Notes: generated by a model from the sequence alone, not told the origin. 64,000 nt of DNA from Saccharina japonica (GCA_008828725.1 MEHQ01003627.1:151792-215791), one strand, 5' to 3'; positions 10,279 through 22,210 are shown, counted from the stretch's first letter. A program made the numbers and translations.

Positions 10279-10869
10279 ACGCATGCTATGGGAGAGGCAC
10301 ACCATGTTTCTGCCTTCTGAGGGTGGTCCCTTATCACTTGAGGAGCTCTATACCTCACCCAAAAAACGATTCGGGAGGAAAATAAGTGTGCTATATACGT
10401 ACCCGATGAACATTCCCATAGCTATATACCAGTATACTCGTATATATATACAACGATTTGTTTTTGCAACATACAATAATGAAATTCCGACGTTTTTGGG
10501 TTAACCCTTTTAGCACTGCATTGTACAGAAACCAACATTTCAGTCTAACTCCAAGTGTTTTGTCCCCACATCGGGACTGCAGTTCCTAAACGGTTAGGGC
10601 CCATATTAACGAGTACAAAATAAATTAAATTTGGAAAAAATAAAACTCAAATACGCTTTTCATTGGTCAACACACGCACCAGCACCAAATATTAGGATTT
10701 TGGGGTATAATCTTGGGTGGTGGTGCGGGTTCTGACCAATGAAAAGCGGATTTGATTTTTTTTTTTCCAAATTGTTATATTTTTTTTCTTTCGTTAAAAC
10801 GGGCCCTTAAGGAGCCCCGGCATCAGAAATAAAAATCGCCAAAAAGTGCTACCTTTTACCGTAGCACGC
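10279..10869 (+). mobile_element. M4 element carrying a Tourist-like MITE
   Basis: The left end ACGCATGCTATGGG and the shared interior (GAGGAGCTCTATACC, ACCCGATGAACA) match the element at 61293-61803. The right part AAGGAGCCCCGGCATCAG ends near CCGTAGCACGC, an imperfect inverse of the left end. A Tourist-like MITE sits at 10597-10806. No coding frame. Confidence 0.55.
10597..10806. mobile_element. Tourist-like MITE (GGGCCC ends, TTA duplication)
   Basis: The ends are GGGCCCATATTAACGAG and CGTTAAAACGGGCCC, with TTA on both sides. Most of the element folds back on itself (CACACGCACCAGCACCAAAT against its inverse). Three-base TWA duplication with GGG-starting ends is typical of PIF/Harbinger-type MITEs. 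Confidence 0.75.
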
Positions 10870-11060
10870 CTCGTACACCACACCCCCACGGTATTCCACC
10901 CGGGTGGCCATTGTTCTAAAATCCTAAACGACCACCCGAGTTACCGCCCGGGGGTACGGTGTATATATATACACACCACACCTCCACGGTATACCGCCCG
11001 GGGTGATAAAAATACCAAAACCCAAAATATTATCACCGGGGTGTGGTATAGTTACACTGT
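10870..11060. repeat. CACCACACCCC / CCACC-CGGGTGG palindromic repeats
   Basis: Two related blocks (10145-10275 and here) share ACCCGGGTGGCCATT and CTAAACGACCACCCGAGTTA. A small foldback with TTATCACCGGGGTGTGG follows. The TTATCACC word recurs in the tandem array at 13970. Confidence 0.5.
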
Positions 11061-11299
11061 CCTACGTATATGGTAACCTTCTCATGAGGTAAGATGGGTA
11101 ACTTGACCATCAACAGCAGTGATGGTTACAGTGACGGCTAATGGTGTTTTGAGTGGTTGGGTGCTGCAAAATGGTGTCCGGGTTTTGCAATTCAAGGGGA
11201 GGCGTGAGGGCACACGGGCGCGACGCGCGACGTGATCGGTCCTACCCGGGCTGCCGGGCGCTCCAGCTGCTCGTGTGTGTGTGTCTTTGTGCGTTCTTC

Positions 11300-11475
11300 G
11301 CATGAAAACGCTCTTTCTACCCGTCGACATCCAGCACATCCAGTGTCCGTGCCGGTTCTTCCTCCTAGAGAGATGCCAGTCATGTGGGCACAAAACTACG
11401 ACACAGAGATACTTTGTTGCAATGCAGTAAGCAGAGTAGACAATGCAATGCCATATACGACAGGCACGGCCTAGC
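11300..11475 (+). mobile_element. Foldback family F fragment
   Basis: CTACCCGTCGACATCCAGCA, CAGTGTCCGTGCCGGTTCTT and AATGCAATGCCATATACGAC are shared with 18005-18190 (same strand) and 37955-38150 (inverse). The complete palindrome is at 17640-17895. Confidence 0.6.
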
Positions 11476-11579
11476 ATACCCTGCTTTTGCGCGAGAAAGA
11501 GAGAAAAAAAAACCAGAAAAAAACCAGAAAAAAACGAAAAAAATCTAATCGTGGATGGTATTGATTTTTTTTTTTTTTT

Positions 11580-11755
11580 TGTCCATCCCATTTATTATCT
11601 TCGCCCTTCCTTTCTCTCTCCTCCCTAGTAGTAACTCAGATCCGGGGTCACAAAGTAGGCTCCTCTCCCTCCTCCCCCACTACGGTTCTTGCCTTGCATT
11701 TTTATCGCGAGAAGACTTCAGCCGTTCCTTCCCTCGTCGACTCGCATCGAATTGT
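11580..11755 (-). mobile_element. SINE S1, tRNA-like head missing
   Basis: Matches the 3' body of S1 (TTTATTATCTTCGCCCTTCC to TCGCATCGAATTGTG on the plus strand). The head region is absent. Confidence 0.65.
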
Positions 11756-11937
11756 GGGCAACCAAAAATTGTCGCTGTTTTATTAGTCACTTATCACCAA
11801 ATCAGTAAGTATGCCAAAGACCTACGGTACACACAAAAACCTACACATTTCCCTATTTTTACTAATACTATTTGGTCCAATTTACTATGGTACACCGTAC
11901 CGTAATACGTACCAGGTAGTTGTTTCTTTTCTTTTCT

Positions 11938-12140
11938 TTTTCCCATCCCATTTATTATCTTCGCCCTTCCTTTCTCCTTCCTTCCTATTAATAGTCGTAA
12001 CTCAGATCCGGGGTCACAAAAGTAGGCTCTTCTCCCTCCTCCCCGACTACGGTTCTTGCCTTGCATTTTCGTCGCGAGAAGATTTCAGCACTTTCTTCCC
12101 TCGTCAACTTTCGTCGAATTGTGCTTACCCACGCTAATTT
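11938..12140 (-). mobile_element. SINE S1 3' body with a TTAA micro-insertion
   Basis: The same body as the preceding copy. At 11986-11993 it reads TATTAATA where other copies have a single TA before GTCGTAACTCAG. Confidence 0.7.
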
Positions 12141-12255
12141 TCTGGAACGATCTGGTCGAGATATTTCTAAGGGCGTGTCAGGTAAGGTACAACCTGCACT
12201 GCCCTGGGGTACGTTTTCGACGTCGTACCCGACGTATAATACCTAAAACACAATT

Positions 12256-12397
12256 ACGGGGGGACCATAGTAAATAGGACCAAATATTTTTAGTAAAAAT
12301 AGTTAAATATATAGGTATTTGTGTGTACCGTAGGTTCTCTATTTACTATGCTCCCCAGTAATAACAATATTTGGTCCTATTTACTATGGGCCTGCGT
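12256..12397. mobile_element. MITE M1
   Basis: ACGGGGGGACCATAGTAAAT at the left and TTTACTATGGGCCTGCGT at the right, with an internal extra copy of the right end. A partial relative occurs at 11815-11905. Confidence 0.7.
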
Positions 12398-12685
12398 AAT
12401 ACTCATATTTGTGTCGGAGGTTGAACCTGCAGAGTTCGTACTCAAGTTTTAGGCAAGGCAGTAATAGTGACCGTCGAACCTGCTGCTGTAACTTACCGAA
12501 GTTGTCAGGCAAGGAAGTTGTCAGGCAAGGTGCCACACACGCCCGGGGGTGTTACCCCAGGTATACATGTACCTGTACCGAACACAAACCAACCCTGCCT
12601 GGCTATTTCCATAGACGGCGCATTGCTCGGCGTTTGCACTCTCCCTCCCCATTGTCGCGAGAAAATTAGCTCAAGACGCTCACTC

Positions 12686-12806
12686 GGGGGGGGGGGGGGT
12701 GTACTCATGTCGTGCACGGCCGTAGTCATATGACCATAGACCCTCGCATCCCTACAATGCCGGGACGGAGCACGTTGGGTTTTCACCAACCAGGCAGACA
12801 TTGCGT
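12686..12806 (-). mobile_element. Element B, 5'-truncated
   Basis: From G14 then TGTACTCATGTCGTGCACGG to CCAGGCAGACATTGC. A second G run (GTGGGGGG) flanks the truncated end, so both sides abut G runs. Confidence 0.7.
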
Positions 12807-13965
12807 GGGGGGTGTCATCTTACGTGTAGTCTTGTCATCTTGCGCGTTATAGCGTACATGATGCCTATACTCGTAGACCACCTGTAATACTAATAATAAG
12901 CTTGTTCTGTTGTACCCGGGTATATTACTGTACCAGAGTATGGACAAAGGAGCGGCCTTAGCAATTTTTCAGCAATTTTTGCATAAAACACATGGACGGG
13001 CCGTTGGCCTACACTACCGGTCCTCTCATAAGAAAGTGCCCCACAAGAAACTCAGCCTAAACATTACGGGGGAAATAAGAAATTCGAAATCTATTATACT
13101 GAAGTTAGTGTGGGACACACCCCTTTCTAAAATAAGAAAGTCAGCCTAAGCCCGATTTCTGGTTTCTTATGAGCGCCGGTACTGTATCTATGTAAATGTT
13201 TTGTGTACCTATAAATGGCTCAAAAGGCTTAAATATACCTACTTTTGGCTTTTCCCCTACATACAATACCATATATATGTATGATACGTATATATTTATG
13301 CGTACGTACGGCATACGTACGCGTAGTGCCCTGTTCCCTCTGTGTCATTTGTTGTCAAGCGCTATTTCATAACAGTACCTGGTATTTCAATACGAGTATC
13401 ATACGTATACGATAGTAGGGATGAGTATTTCCCGGTAGCGGTAACTACCCGACATTAATAGGGCTCGAGGTAACCAATATTTATTTTCAAAGGAAATTCT
13501 TCACACCCCCTATCCCCGGGGGCTAATAACGCCTCCATATATTCCATTCGTTTATTTCAAAAGCAACTCATTATGTTGCATACCCATTTATCTGCGAACA
13601 CCACACACCACATTATATCATACGAGTACGATGTAATGTAGATTGAGTTGGGAGTTATGGCAAGGGCGGAGGCCACCCGGGGATGATAATTTTTGTTTCC
13701 CCCCCAAAAAAGACGCATTTTCCCCTTGAACGAGGAAATAGGGGGGGAAATAGGAAAAGTTGAAAAAGGCTGTTTCTCGGGGGGGAATGGGTTCCGGGTG
13801 GGGGGAAACGCATCCTCCATCCCTGGTATAGTCTGATCGATTACAGCACTACAGGTGTGGAGGTGTGATACTAGACAAGTGTTGAGAATTTGGGGATGGA
13901 TTTTAAAAGTTGAAAAATTGAGGCTGTGAGTGAGTTTTTCTAAAAATTAATAATTTACAGCGGTT
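12807..13965. other. Intergenic DNA without a recognisable gene
   Basis: AT-rich stretches with TACGTACG-type words and two TACGAGTA (13391, 13621). A local G/C-run pair at 13697-13800 gives a proline-rich frame I do not trust. Confidence 0.5.
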
Positions 13966-13969
13966 ATGT

Positions 13970-14160
13970 CATCACCCGTCCGTGTGTTATCTTATCACCC
14001 AGGTGTGTTATGTTATCACCCTAGTGTGTTATATTATCACCGGTCGGTGTGTTATATTATCACCCGGTGTGGTATCGCATCACCCGGGTGTGCTATATTA
14101 TCACCCGTTGTGCTATCTCATCACCCCGTGTGTTATATTATCACCACTTGTGTGTTGTAC
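13970..14160. repeat. ~21-bp tandem repeat, about 9 units
   Basis: Units of the type GTGTGTTATATTATCACCC recur with small changes. Each carries GGTGTG and CACC halves that can pair. The same TTATCACC/GGGGTGATAA words occur at 11005-11050 and 30185-30260. Confidence 0.85.
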
Positions 14161-14280
14161 TATTAATAACACCCTTGTGGCTTGTGATATGGGTGCACTG
14201 CTTTGCTGCACGTACATACATATTATACGTAAAAATGTATACGGCGGTACACGCACAACCAGTGCTGCTTTTTACTATTA

Positions 14281-14386
14281 TTACGAGAAACCATAGTGTA
14301 GTAATCAGGACCCGTCATTTCTACTAAAACCTATATAATACAGTATTTTTACTAATCATGTTTGGTCCTGATTACATGTTCCCCCG
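14281..14386. mobile_element. Diverged MITE M1
   Basis: Left TTACGAGAAACCATAGT and right GATTACATGTTCCCCCGT resemble M1 ends, and the middle has the family phrase AAAACCTATATAATACA. Confidence 0.5.
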
Positions 14387-14793
14387 TATAATCAAGACTT
14401 CGGTGTGTTTCTGTGTTTTTGCCATTTATCCTACACTTGTACATATTCTGCTCTTTGCTCTCTTACAACAACAGCAGATGAGCGGTAGGCGGTAGTATAC
14501 GTACCACCGCTCCCTATCTAATCTCCCTGTCTACTCCGCGTACCACCAACTGCTGTTGTACAGCAGGAGGAGCACCAGCTAGCAGCACTAAAGGAGCCAG
14601 CCCCGCCTTGAGACCACGGAATACAGAACAGAAAACAGATCATGGCCCTCGCTGCTGAGACCTGAGAGTGCTCAGTTCACCAGACAACAATAACAACCAC
14701 GAACACAACAAAACCACAACTTTATACTCGTACTGCAGCTGCTTCATGCTCCATGCATCGTACATATTTTTTGGTATCAAATTCCGTATATAC

Positions 14794-14870
14794 CACGAGA
14801 GACAACACACAACAGCGTGCGTAGGATCAATCTCCAAGCCGATGCCGACAACCTCTCCAACACTCTTCAT
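14794..14870 (-). CDS. Possible first exon, unknown protein
   Basis: Minus strand: ATG at 14870, then MKSVGEVVGIGLEIDPTHAV, a natural-looking N-terminus, followed by a possible GTATAT donor after TCTCGTG. The first residues recall the conserved MKSVGEVM segment of carbamoyl-phosphate synthases, but nothing after them fits, so I do not assign it. Downstream the frame runs into DNA with TACTCGTA and is doubtful. Confidence 0.3.
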
Positions 14871-15134
14871 GTAGGGCTGTGACTACGAGTATTAGTTTTC
14901 ATTAGGTGCACACACAATTAATTATATATTTGTTTGCCGCAGGTGTGTGTAATATGTATCCTATGTATACGATATGTTGCAGTAGTGATCATGTGTGTGC
15001 TAGTTTTTTTTTCCGTTTTGATTTGTTTTCCTCCTGATGCTGAGATGAGATATAGTCAGTATTCCATGCCATCCAGAGTCACTGGGTGGAACCTGTCCTG
15101 TGACCACAGACAGACTTGCATTGTGGCGATGAGC

Positions 15135-15360
15135 TCAAGCGAAAACAACGACAACAACAACGAAAGAAGGGGCTTTGGAAAAAGGTCTCAGCAGCGTCGA
15201 GACAATTTCCCGTATCCTCTCGTGGACGCATCGCTGCTGCTGCGCATCTGAGTTCGCACGCTCCCTCCTCCCCGATTCGTCGAGAAATAAATGCAGCAGC
15301 TCGGAATTTTCACACGACGTAGGAGGGGCGGTGTTGCTATCTTGCTCGCGTGTTTGCATA
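15135..15360 (-). CDS. Candidate exon, unknown protein
   Basis: The minus frame contains SCENSELLHLFLDESGRRER, then NSDAQQQRCVHERIREIVST and LLRPFSKAPSF, ending in a valine run and TGA. The composition is amphipathic and helix-like. The complementary plus frame is also open (..ERRGFGKRSQQRRDNFPYPL), so the strand is not settled. No start codon or convincing acceptor is identified. Confidence 0.3.
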
Positions 15361-16620
15361 CATATATACCAGGTACAGGAGTGTATGATAAGCATGCAGC
15401 TAATACGGCACGAATACCAAAGGAATACTCGTGTAAAGTACTCTGTTGCGCCTGGTAGCATATTCCACTCTGTCTGACCGATAATATAGTCCACGCTTTA
15501 TATTCATATGAGACTTTAAATGGGGGCTACAATACCGGCTAGATTGGTACTGTTACTATTAATAATCTGCATGCAACGTGCTCTCATCGCTTACCACAAA
15601 AGTTTAAACGGGGGTTATGTTTCCGGTCAGAGTTGGTCACGTTTGGTCCATACCATAGGACCCGTTTTAACTTCATATTAGTACAAAAACGGTGTCTATA
15701 ATTCCGGTCAACGGTGCAACAGAAAATATGCAGCATTTTGCATTGTTTTTGTTGTTGTTTTCGTTTGGTCCATACCATAGTATCCGTTTTGTTTTCATAT
15801 TAGAGTACAAACGGTGCCTATAATTCCGGTCAAATGTGCAACAGAAAATTTAGAGCATTTTGCATGCCATCATATATATCATATGCATCATGCATCATAC
15901 GTTTCATATATTCTACGTATCATATTATATCATACATCAAAAAGTAGGTGCGGAAGTTTTGTGTCCGTTGGTCCACTCACGGGAGGAGCGATAGGAGCAG
16001 GACGACCGGAGCTGGTGGTGGTCGTGGGCAAGAAGGCATTGCCCGTCGACATGCGTCTCCCTCTGATGCCCTCCTCCCCCTCTCCTACGAGATACCTCCC
16101 TCCTTCTCTTATGCTGCTGCTGTGCTCACGCCCCAGCTACTTATATCAAGTCGGTCAGAAGTAGTGTCGAATAAGGCGCCAAGCCGGCAGAATGTAGGTA
16201 TAGGTGTGGGCGGTGGGTGTCAACATGTAAACCAACCAAAACCACCACCGCCACCACCGCATCGATCGATAGCCGTCACCCACCAGGGGGACGATTTTCG
16301 TTTTTTTTTTGACAGGGACGGCTTCTTCTGTTCTGCTGTCTGTCTGTCGTCATCTTGATGTGAAATTATCGTAATCAGAAGCCTATGCGAGACGTTCATT
16401 TATGAATACGGAGAATGCCAAATATGATTGGGCGAAGAAAATCACTGCTTGCTGCTATTAATACGTCGTACTATCTGTCTGTGTTGTCTCCCCTTGAGAA
16501 CTGGTCCCAGGTATTTGGGGACAAACCACTTGGAATAAGTAAGGGATACATTTTTTAGTTCTGAATGGGTTCCCGTTCTTCTGTATAAATATCTATATAT
16601 AAATGTCAAGTTGGTATACA
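15361..16620. other. Intergenic DNA, imperfect repeats
   Basis: 15590-15860 holds two diverged copies of a unit with TTCCGGTCA, TTTGGTCCATACCATAG and GTACAAAAACGGTG. 15960-16160 has a proline/serine-rich plus frame too weak to call. 16494-16550 is a relative of the 101-bp repeat at 30.4 kb (CAGTTC / TTGGGGACAAACCACTTGGA). Confidence 0.4.
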
Positions 16621-16626
16621 GTAGTA

Positions 16627-16785
16627 CAGGACACCTAATAAGAAACAGGAAATATGGTCCACGCTGGATTTCTTATTTGAGGGTGACTTTTACTCTAATC
16701 TCAATATAACGACTCCCGAATTTATCATTTTCTTCCAAATATCAGCCTGGCTTTCTTATTGGCCTGCTTCTTACTAAGTATCCTG
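16627..16785. mobile_element. MITE M2 (CAGGACACC ends)
   Basis: CAGGACACCTAATAAGAAAC at the left, and the inverse at the right (ending TATCCTG). TA flanks both ends. Outside it lie TACAGTAG and TACTTGCTGTA, diverged CAGCAG/CTGCTG blocks. Confidence 0.75.
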
Positions 16786-16815
16786 TACTTGCTGTAAATA
16801 TTATACCAGGAGCAG

Positions 16816-16924
16816 AGTAAGGGAAAATAGTATGGGAAACACCCCCAACGTTTTTTGTGCGGGACGCCCAATAGTAGTATGGGAAACACCCCCAACGTTT
16901 TTTGTGCGGGACGCCCAATAGTGG
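16816..16924. repeat. ~49-bp direct duplication
   Basis: GTATGGGAAACACCCCCAAC through GACGCCCAATAGT occurs twice in a row. Confidence 0.85.
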
Positions 16925-17639
16925 TGTGCGGGCCGCCCGCACAATCCAACATTACGTACGCATTTCCCATTTTCCATACTTTATCCATATTTTATACCAT
17001 ATATGTATGATATGTCTAGAAATACAACCAAGCAGTGTTTCTGTATGTATTTCTGAACGCATTCATACTGAGCAGTTATTTAATGATCCGAGTATTATGC
17101 TACCTGCCAATTGGGAACACGTTTTCGGTACGCAGCAGAATAGGGGTCTCGTGTGTGCGGGTGAAATCGGGACTGTTTATACTTTATACGGCAAAAAATG
17201 ACGAAAAACGACGAAAATACATATAATTTGTACCCGGTATTATATACCAGGTATACGAATTTGTATAATACTTATGTAAGTACCTGGTACGAATTTTGTA
17301 TGTATATCATATGATAAAATACCAGGTATAGCGGGTATAGTTTCCACCCTATGCCGGTGTCTCTCTCTTTTTTCGTGTTGCCTCGCTCGTGCAGCAGTTA
17401 TCTGTTCCTCTTGGGCACGTGTGCTTTTCGTCTAGGGGCGCTTCTGGCGCTTCTGGCGCTTCTGTCTCCCTGCGTCATTTGTATTCTGTTTCATTTCAGA
17501 ACTTGTTTTATTTTGTCTTTTTTGTTATTTTTTGGTTCGGCTCGTGTCGCTGTGTTCTCGTACCCGATACGTTACGCATCTCACTTGCTTTACCCATTAA
17601 TTTGCGTTTATTTTGTTTTGGTTTTTCTCTGTTTCACAG

Positions 17640-17895
17640 TCTGTGACCACAGAATTTGTATCTCTCTAAGATTGGGAATCAGGACAGGCACTGGGTGTAC
17701 TGATGCGGTTGAGTAGAAAGAACGGGTTTAATGTGAAGACAACAACAACAACAAGCGTGGGTGTGTGTATTGTCTTCACATTAAACCCGTTATTCCTTCC
17801 CCATTACATCATCAGTACACCCAGCAGTGTCTGTCCTGATGTCCTGATTCCTATTTCTAGAGAGATACGAACAAATTCTGTGGTCACAGACTGAG
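17640..17895. mobile_element. Foldback element F with long arms
   Basis: CTGTGACCACAGAATTTGTA at the left is inverted at the right (ATTCTGTGGTCACAG). Arms of over 100 bases also pair around AACGGGTTTAATGTGAAGAC and its inverse, with a short ACAACAACA centre. No coding frame. Confidence 0.75.
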
Positions 17896-18004
17896 ACAGA
17901 GAAAACCCAAAAGTAGTTGAAAAAAAACAAGGACGGAAACACAGTACAAAAACGATGGGAAACACGAAAAACAGGATTTATTCGTGTGTGTGTGTGTTCT
18001 TGTC

Positions 18005-18190
18005 CTTTCTACCCGTCGACATCCAGCACACCCAGTGTCCGTGCCGATTCTTCATCCTAAAAATGTACCAGTTCTGTGGTCACAAAACTACGACACAGAG
18101 ATACTACGCTCAGTGCAGTAAGCAGAGCAGACAATGCAATGCCATATACGACAGGCACTACCTACTCTGCTAGCAATCCAGGTGCATGCA
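18005..18190 (+). mobile_element. Foldback family F fragment
   Basis: Shares CTACCCGTCGACATCCAGCA and CAATGCAATGCCATATACGA with 11300-11475 and, inverted, with 37955-38150. Confidence 0.6.
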
Positions 18191-19589
18191 AGAGAAAAAA
18201 AAGAGATAAAAGGAAAAAAGCGTGTGATGTACTAAATATTTCATCATTCTTGCAGTATAAAACTGCCTGTCTGTGTATCACACTACGACCGTATTACTAC
18301 TACTTATGATACTAAAACTACGTCTAATACTACATACCAGATATGTATGTACGAGTACGAACTCATATTAAATATTACCACGCAAGAACTACTACGGCTT
18401 TAGCAGTAGCAATATGATTACGTACACGTAGTAGGTACACCATCGCATGTTTGATGTTTTTCTGCCTGGGGTATTAATCCACCCAAGAGCCAAGCGTGAG
18501 TATAGGAGCATGTCCTGTGGCCTGTGGCCATGTGACAACGGATCGATTTTGGCGATGACTGAATGTCAGAACAACAACCACCAAGTCGCTATGTGCACGG
18601 CGAACACACCCCACGCGAAGCTTACGAGTTTTGAGGAAAAATTCCAGCTTTGGTTGGTTAGTTTTTCCTACGAAATACCAGTAAAATATGTTATACCAGA
18701 GGTATGCACACTTACTTGCAGGTTTTTAATGATCCGAGTATCATTCTACCTGCCAATCGGGAACACGTGCTCGGTACGCAGCTATCAATAGCTGTGATAA
18801 TATTTGGGGACGAGTATTAACCCTCCAAATTGATGCTGTCATGTAACAAGCCCATACCAGAACCTGGTATATATCATGCCAGGTACTACATATTACACAG
18901 CAGTACCGGCCCACTCATAAGGAAGGGTCTCACAAGAAAGTCAGCCTGAAAAATTGAAAAAAAAATAAGAAATATCTCAGCCTAGTCAGTGCATAAGCCT
19001 GTGGCTAGCCTGGGTCCATGCCACCATTTCTTGTGCAGTACTAGGGAAAATGTCTTCACCGAGACCAAAATAAGAAAGCGCAGCATAAGAACGTGCGGTT
19101 TCGTGTGCGCCCAGAATAGGAAAATCAGCCTGAGCCCGATTTTTTTGGGAGAGGGCCACTACTGTATAGGTACGCAGTGAAGTAGGGGTGTTCGTTTAAA
19201 CGGCAAAAAATCACGAAAAACTAAAAAAAAAAAAAAGACAGTAAAAACAAGCACGAAAGTTGATGAAAATATGAAAACAATGGGTAAAACAGGAAAATAA
19301 ACGGCAGAATGAATGGATTAATCGTGCCATGTTGTCATACCACGAGTGATGCTGGTAATGAAAAAGACAGAAAGTGGACCAATACTACTGCTGCTGTGAA
19401 AATCGAAAATAGGCTGGAAAAAAAAAAGCAAATTCGAACAAAATAAGGTGAGTTGAAATCGTCCTCTCCTCGGTTCACCCTTCCCTGCTGCTGATATCTA
19501 CTGCCTGCTGTGCCTGCCTGTTGTATCCAGTACGATGACATGGCATCATTGCAATGTCATCGTTTCCCCCCTCCCCCGTCGTTGTCAAT
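18191..19589. other. Intergenic DNA, no clear gene
   Basis: Mostly A-rich. 18720-18780 repeats a phrase found at 17078-17130 (AATGATCCGAGTATyATkCTACC). At 19335-19541 a minus frame begins MSSYWIQQAGTAGSRYQQQG but soon becomes hydrophobic filler, so I leave it uncalled. Confidence 0.4.
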
Positions 19590-20140
19590 ATTTTATTTAT
19601 TTATATTTATATATTTATAGGTTGGGTTGGCGTCGGTTGGCAACGACGCTGTAAAACACGCCTCTCACTGCGTGAGCTCGACAACCAGGGTGCCGTTTTT
19701 TTGTTTTTTGTTTTTCTTGGCGGTCACCCATACTGGCGGTCTTGTTATTAATAGATCATTTGTGCGGGGTTGATAACCTCATCTCCGCACAAGGGGAATG
19801 ATCGTATCACGTAGCGTGATATGGTAAGGCATTCATGAGGCAGATACATAATGCTCCCATTGCTGTCTCAGGAAGTAGCCACACCACAGACATTAAATCA
19901 ATTCATTGAAGCTGTCATCCATATATGCAAGTCCGCCTGACAAGCGGTTCTTAGTAGGATGCTGCTCATCTTTCATGCGACTCGCCCAACACCTTACGGC
20001 GCTTCGCGCTTGGTGCTAGCAATGTCTGCCTGGTCGGTGAAAACCCGATATGCTCCGTCCCGGCATTGTAGGGATGCGAAGGGTCTATGGTCATACGACT
20101 ACGGCCATGCATGAAAATGAAGTACACCCCCCCCGTTGTC
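19590..20140 (+). mobile_element. Element B, near full length (~540 bp)
   Basis: It starts with an AT-rich lead and GGTTGGGTTGGCGTCGGTTG, continues to GTAAAACACGCC and GAGCTCGACAACC (a weak pol III B-box look-alike), and ends AAGTACACCCCCCCC. At 19746 TATTAATA replaces the single TA present in the 54.2, 54.8 and 56.5 kb copies. No coding frame. Probably a SINE or LINE-derived non-autonomous retroelement. Confidence 0.75.
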
Positions 20141-20174
20141 TACTCTTTTTTATTTCACGGTTTGTATCTTCTAC

Positions 20175-20450
20175 GTAGATCCTCCTAATATCACGATCTA
20201 GATATTCTAGATCCTAGCCTGCCGTTGGGAATTGCTGTGGAGGGTTTGATCTATACCGGTAGGTCTTAACCTGCTGTTGCGAGATACTGCTGTGCGGGAT
20301 CTATACTTATCACAGATCCAACCCAGGACACATCATGTCCTCCATAAAGCAAATGACACGGCCCCCAAAGCTAGATCATACCGATCAGGATCTGCCCTAG
20401 ATATATCTAGATCATAAAGTGGGAGTCGATGATATATCTGTCCGATGTTT
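20175..20450. repeat. GATC-rich dispersed repeat
   Basis: TCCTAGCCTGCCGTTGGGAA, GATCTATAC and TAGATCAT words are shared with 23760-23945 and 62690-62775. A minus frame through the following DNA is unconvincing. 20451-20860 holds nothing I recognise. Confidence 0.45.
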
Positions 20451-20861
20451 AGGTGTTCTTGTTGGTGGACCCGCACCATACCACTGTCACTGTTGTATGT
20501 GACTTTCTCGGCTTGCAAAGCTTGAAATAAAGCTTCACAGGGTGGATTGCAACGCTTACGATTTACACGCAAAGCTTCAAATGCAACACAAGAACCTCAA
20601 GCAAAGCATTTATAAAGCTTCCAGCAGAAAAATTACTCACTACTCGCACATACGTACGATATACGTACGAAGAGAAAACAAATAAAACCCCATGCTGTTG
20701 GGACAACCAGGTACGAGGGTGCTCGGCGGAGTGCCTTGCTCACGTGGAGCGGTGGGTCGGGCGTCGGGGTGCCATGAGGCAGTGGAGAAGAGAGAAGACT
20801 ACCTGGTATGTTATTATTTATTATTCACATAGTGCTTATTTCTTATTGACATGTTTCTTCT

Positions 20862-21265
20862 GTCCCATTCATAATATTCGCCCTTCTTTTCTGTCTCCCT
20901 TCTACAATAGTAAATAGCCGTAACTCTGATCCGGGGTCACAACATAGAAGGCTCTCTTTCCCCCTCCCACCGAAAGTTCGTGCCTTGCGTTAACTACAGC
21001 GAGAAAACTGCAGCCTATTTTTCTTCCCTCGTCGACTCGCGTCGAATGGAATGCACGGTTGTTACGGGTTTCTTTTTGTTTGTTTTCCCCATCCCATTTG
21101 TTATCGTCGCCCTCCTCCTTTCTCTCCTTCCTATTAAATAGTCGTAACTCAGATCCGGGGGTCACAAAGTAGGCGCTTCCCCCTCCTCCCCACCACGGCT
21201 CGTGCCTTGAGTTTTTATCGCGAGAAGACTCCAGCCCTTCCTTTCCCTCGTGGACTCGCATCATT
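20862..21265 (-). mobile_element. Two SINE S1 bodies in tandem
   Basis: 20862-21055 and 21085-21265 both match the S1 3' body (CCCATTTGTTATCGTCGCCC, ACTCAGATCCGGGG, CTCGTCGACTCGCGTCGA). At the TA before the GTAACTC phrase the first reads TACAATAGTAAATA and the second TATTAAATA, so the same site was altered twice. Confidence 0.65.
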
Positions 21266-21325
21266 ATATGTACCTCTGTCCCGTAGTTCGTGATCACAGA
21301 CCTTGTATTTCTCGTGTGAAAAGGA

Positions 21326-21410
21326 TACCACTCTGAACCGAAATATAATGACCGTTTGGATATTAACATTCAAACTAAATGGTCCTCATATTTCGGGTCA
21401 GAGTGATGTA
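21326..21410. mobile_element. MITE M3 (85 bp)
   Basis: TACCACTCTGAACCGAAATA at the left and the inverse at the right (TATTTCGGGTCAGAGTGATG). A second copy is at 27645-27726. Confidence 0.7.
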
Positions 21411-21489
21411 TTATTATGATCAGAATCTACACGGACACTGACTGCTCTTGGGTGTGCTGCATGTCGACATGTCGACAGATCGAAAGAAC

Positions 21490-22210
21490 GATTTCATAGA
21501 TACTCCGAGTACCTTGGAGTAAAGTAAGGAGTATTGGAGATAACATTCTTCAGGTATCATACTTCGTATCCTCGGAGTATTTCGGGGTTCGATACTCCGG
21601 GATACTGCTCGTACGCGAAGTATTTCGGGTATGAACACTCTCGATACTGCTTGTACTCGGAGTATCTCGGGGTCCGATACTGCGGGTACTCCTTGTACTC
21701 CGAGTATTTGGGGCTTCAGTACTACTCATACTCCAAGTACTCCGAGTGTTCAGGCCGCCAGTACTCTAATACTCTCAAGTACTCGGAGTACGAAATGTAC
21801 TCGATACTCGGAGTATATACTGGGAGTGTGAAGTACACTATGAGCATCTTTGCATCATTTTAAAGACTCGGCCGTCGTTCCTCCCAGGTTCTGGGAGCAT
21901 GTGACTTGCATTTATAGCATTTCAAAAATTACAGATGCTCCCATTACCTGGAAGTAAAATTCGAGTATTTTAGAGAGAAAAATCTTCAGGTACTTCGTGT
22001 ACTCGCAGTATTTCGGTGTTCAATACTCTCGATACTCGGAGTACTCCGAGTAATTTAGATGCTTTTACTCCGAGCACTACTTGTACTCGAGTAAAAGTAT
22101 TGCTCATACTCCCAGTACTCGGAGTATTTGGGCCTTCAGTACTGCTCATACTTCAAGTACTCCGAGTATTTAGGACACCAGTACTCGAATACTCTCAGTA
22201 CTCGGAGCAT
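21490..22210. repeat. Degenerate ~42-bp repeats with TACTCGGAGTA palindromes
   Basis: Two blocks (21490-21840 and 21960-22210) of TACTCGGAGTATTTCGGG-like units. One frame reads as a 14-residue YSEYLG repeat, which I regard as repeat translation and not a gene. Confidence 0.75.

Noticed and set aside
16513..16523. Counting every CCAGGTA or ACCTGG as a micro-insertion
   Set aside because: Here CCCAGGTATT lies in a diverged copy of the 101-bp repeat, whose relatives read CCCACGAATTTGGGG, so it is substitution and not insertion. Only exact TA-core-TA words were counted.
21534..21863. YSEYLG repeat protein
   Set aside because: A translation of the TACTCGGAGTA minisatellite with no unique coding sequence.
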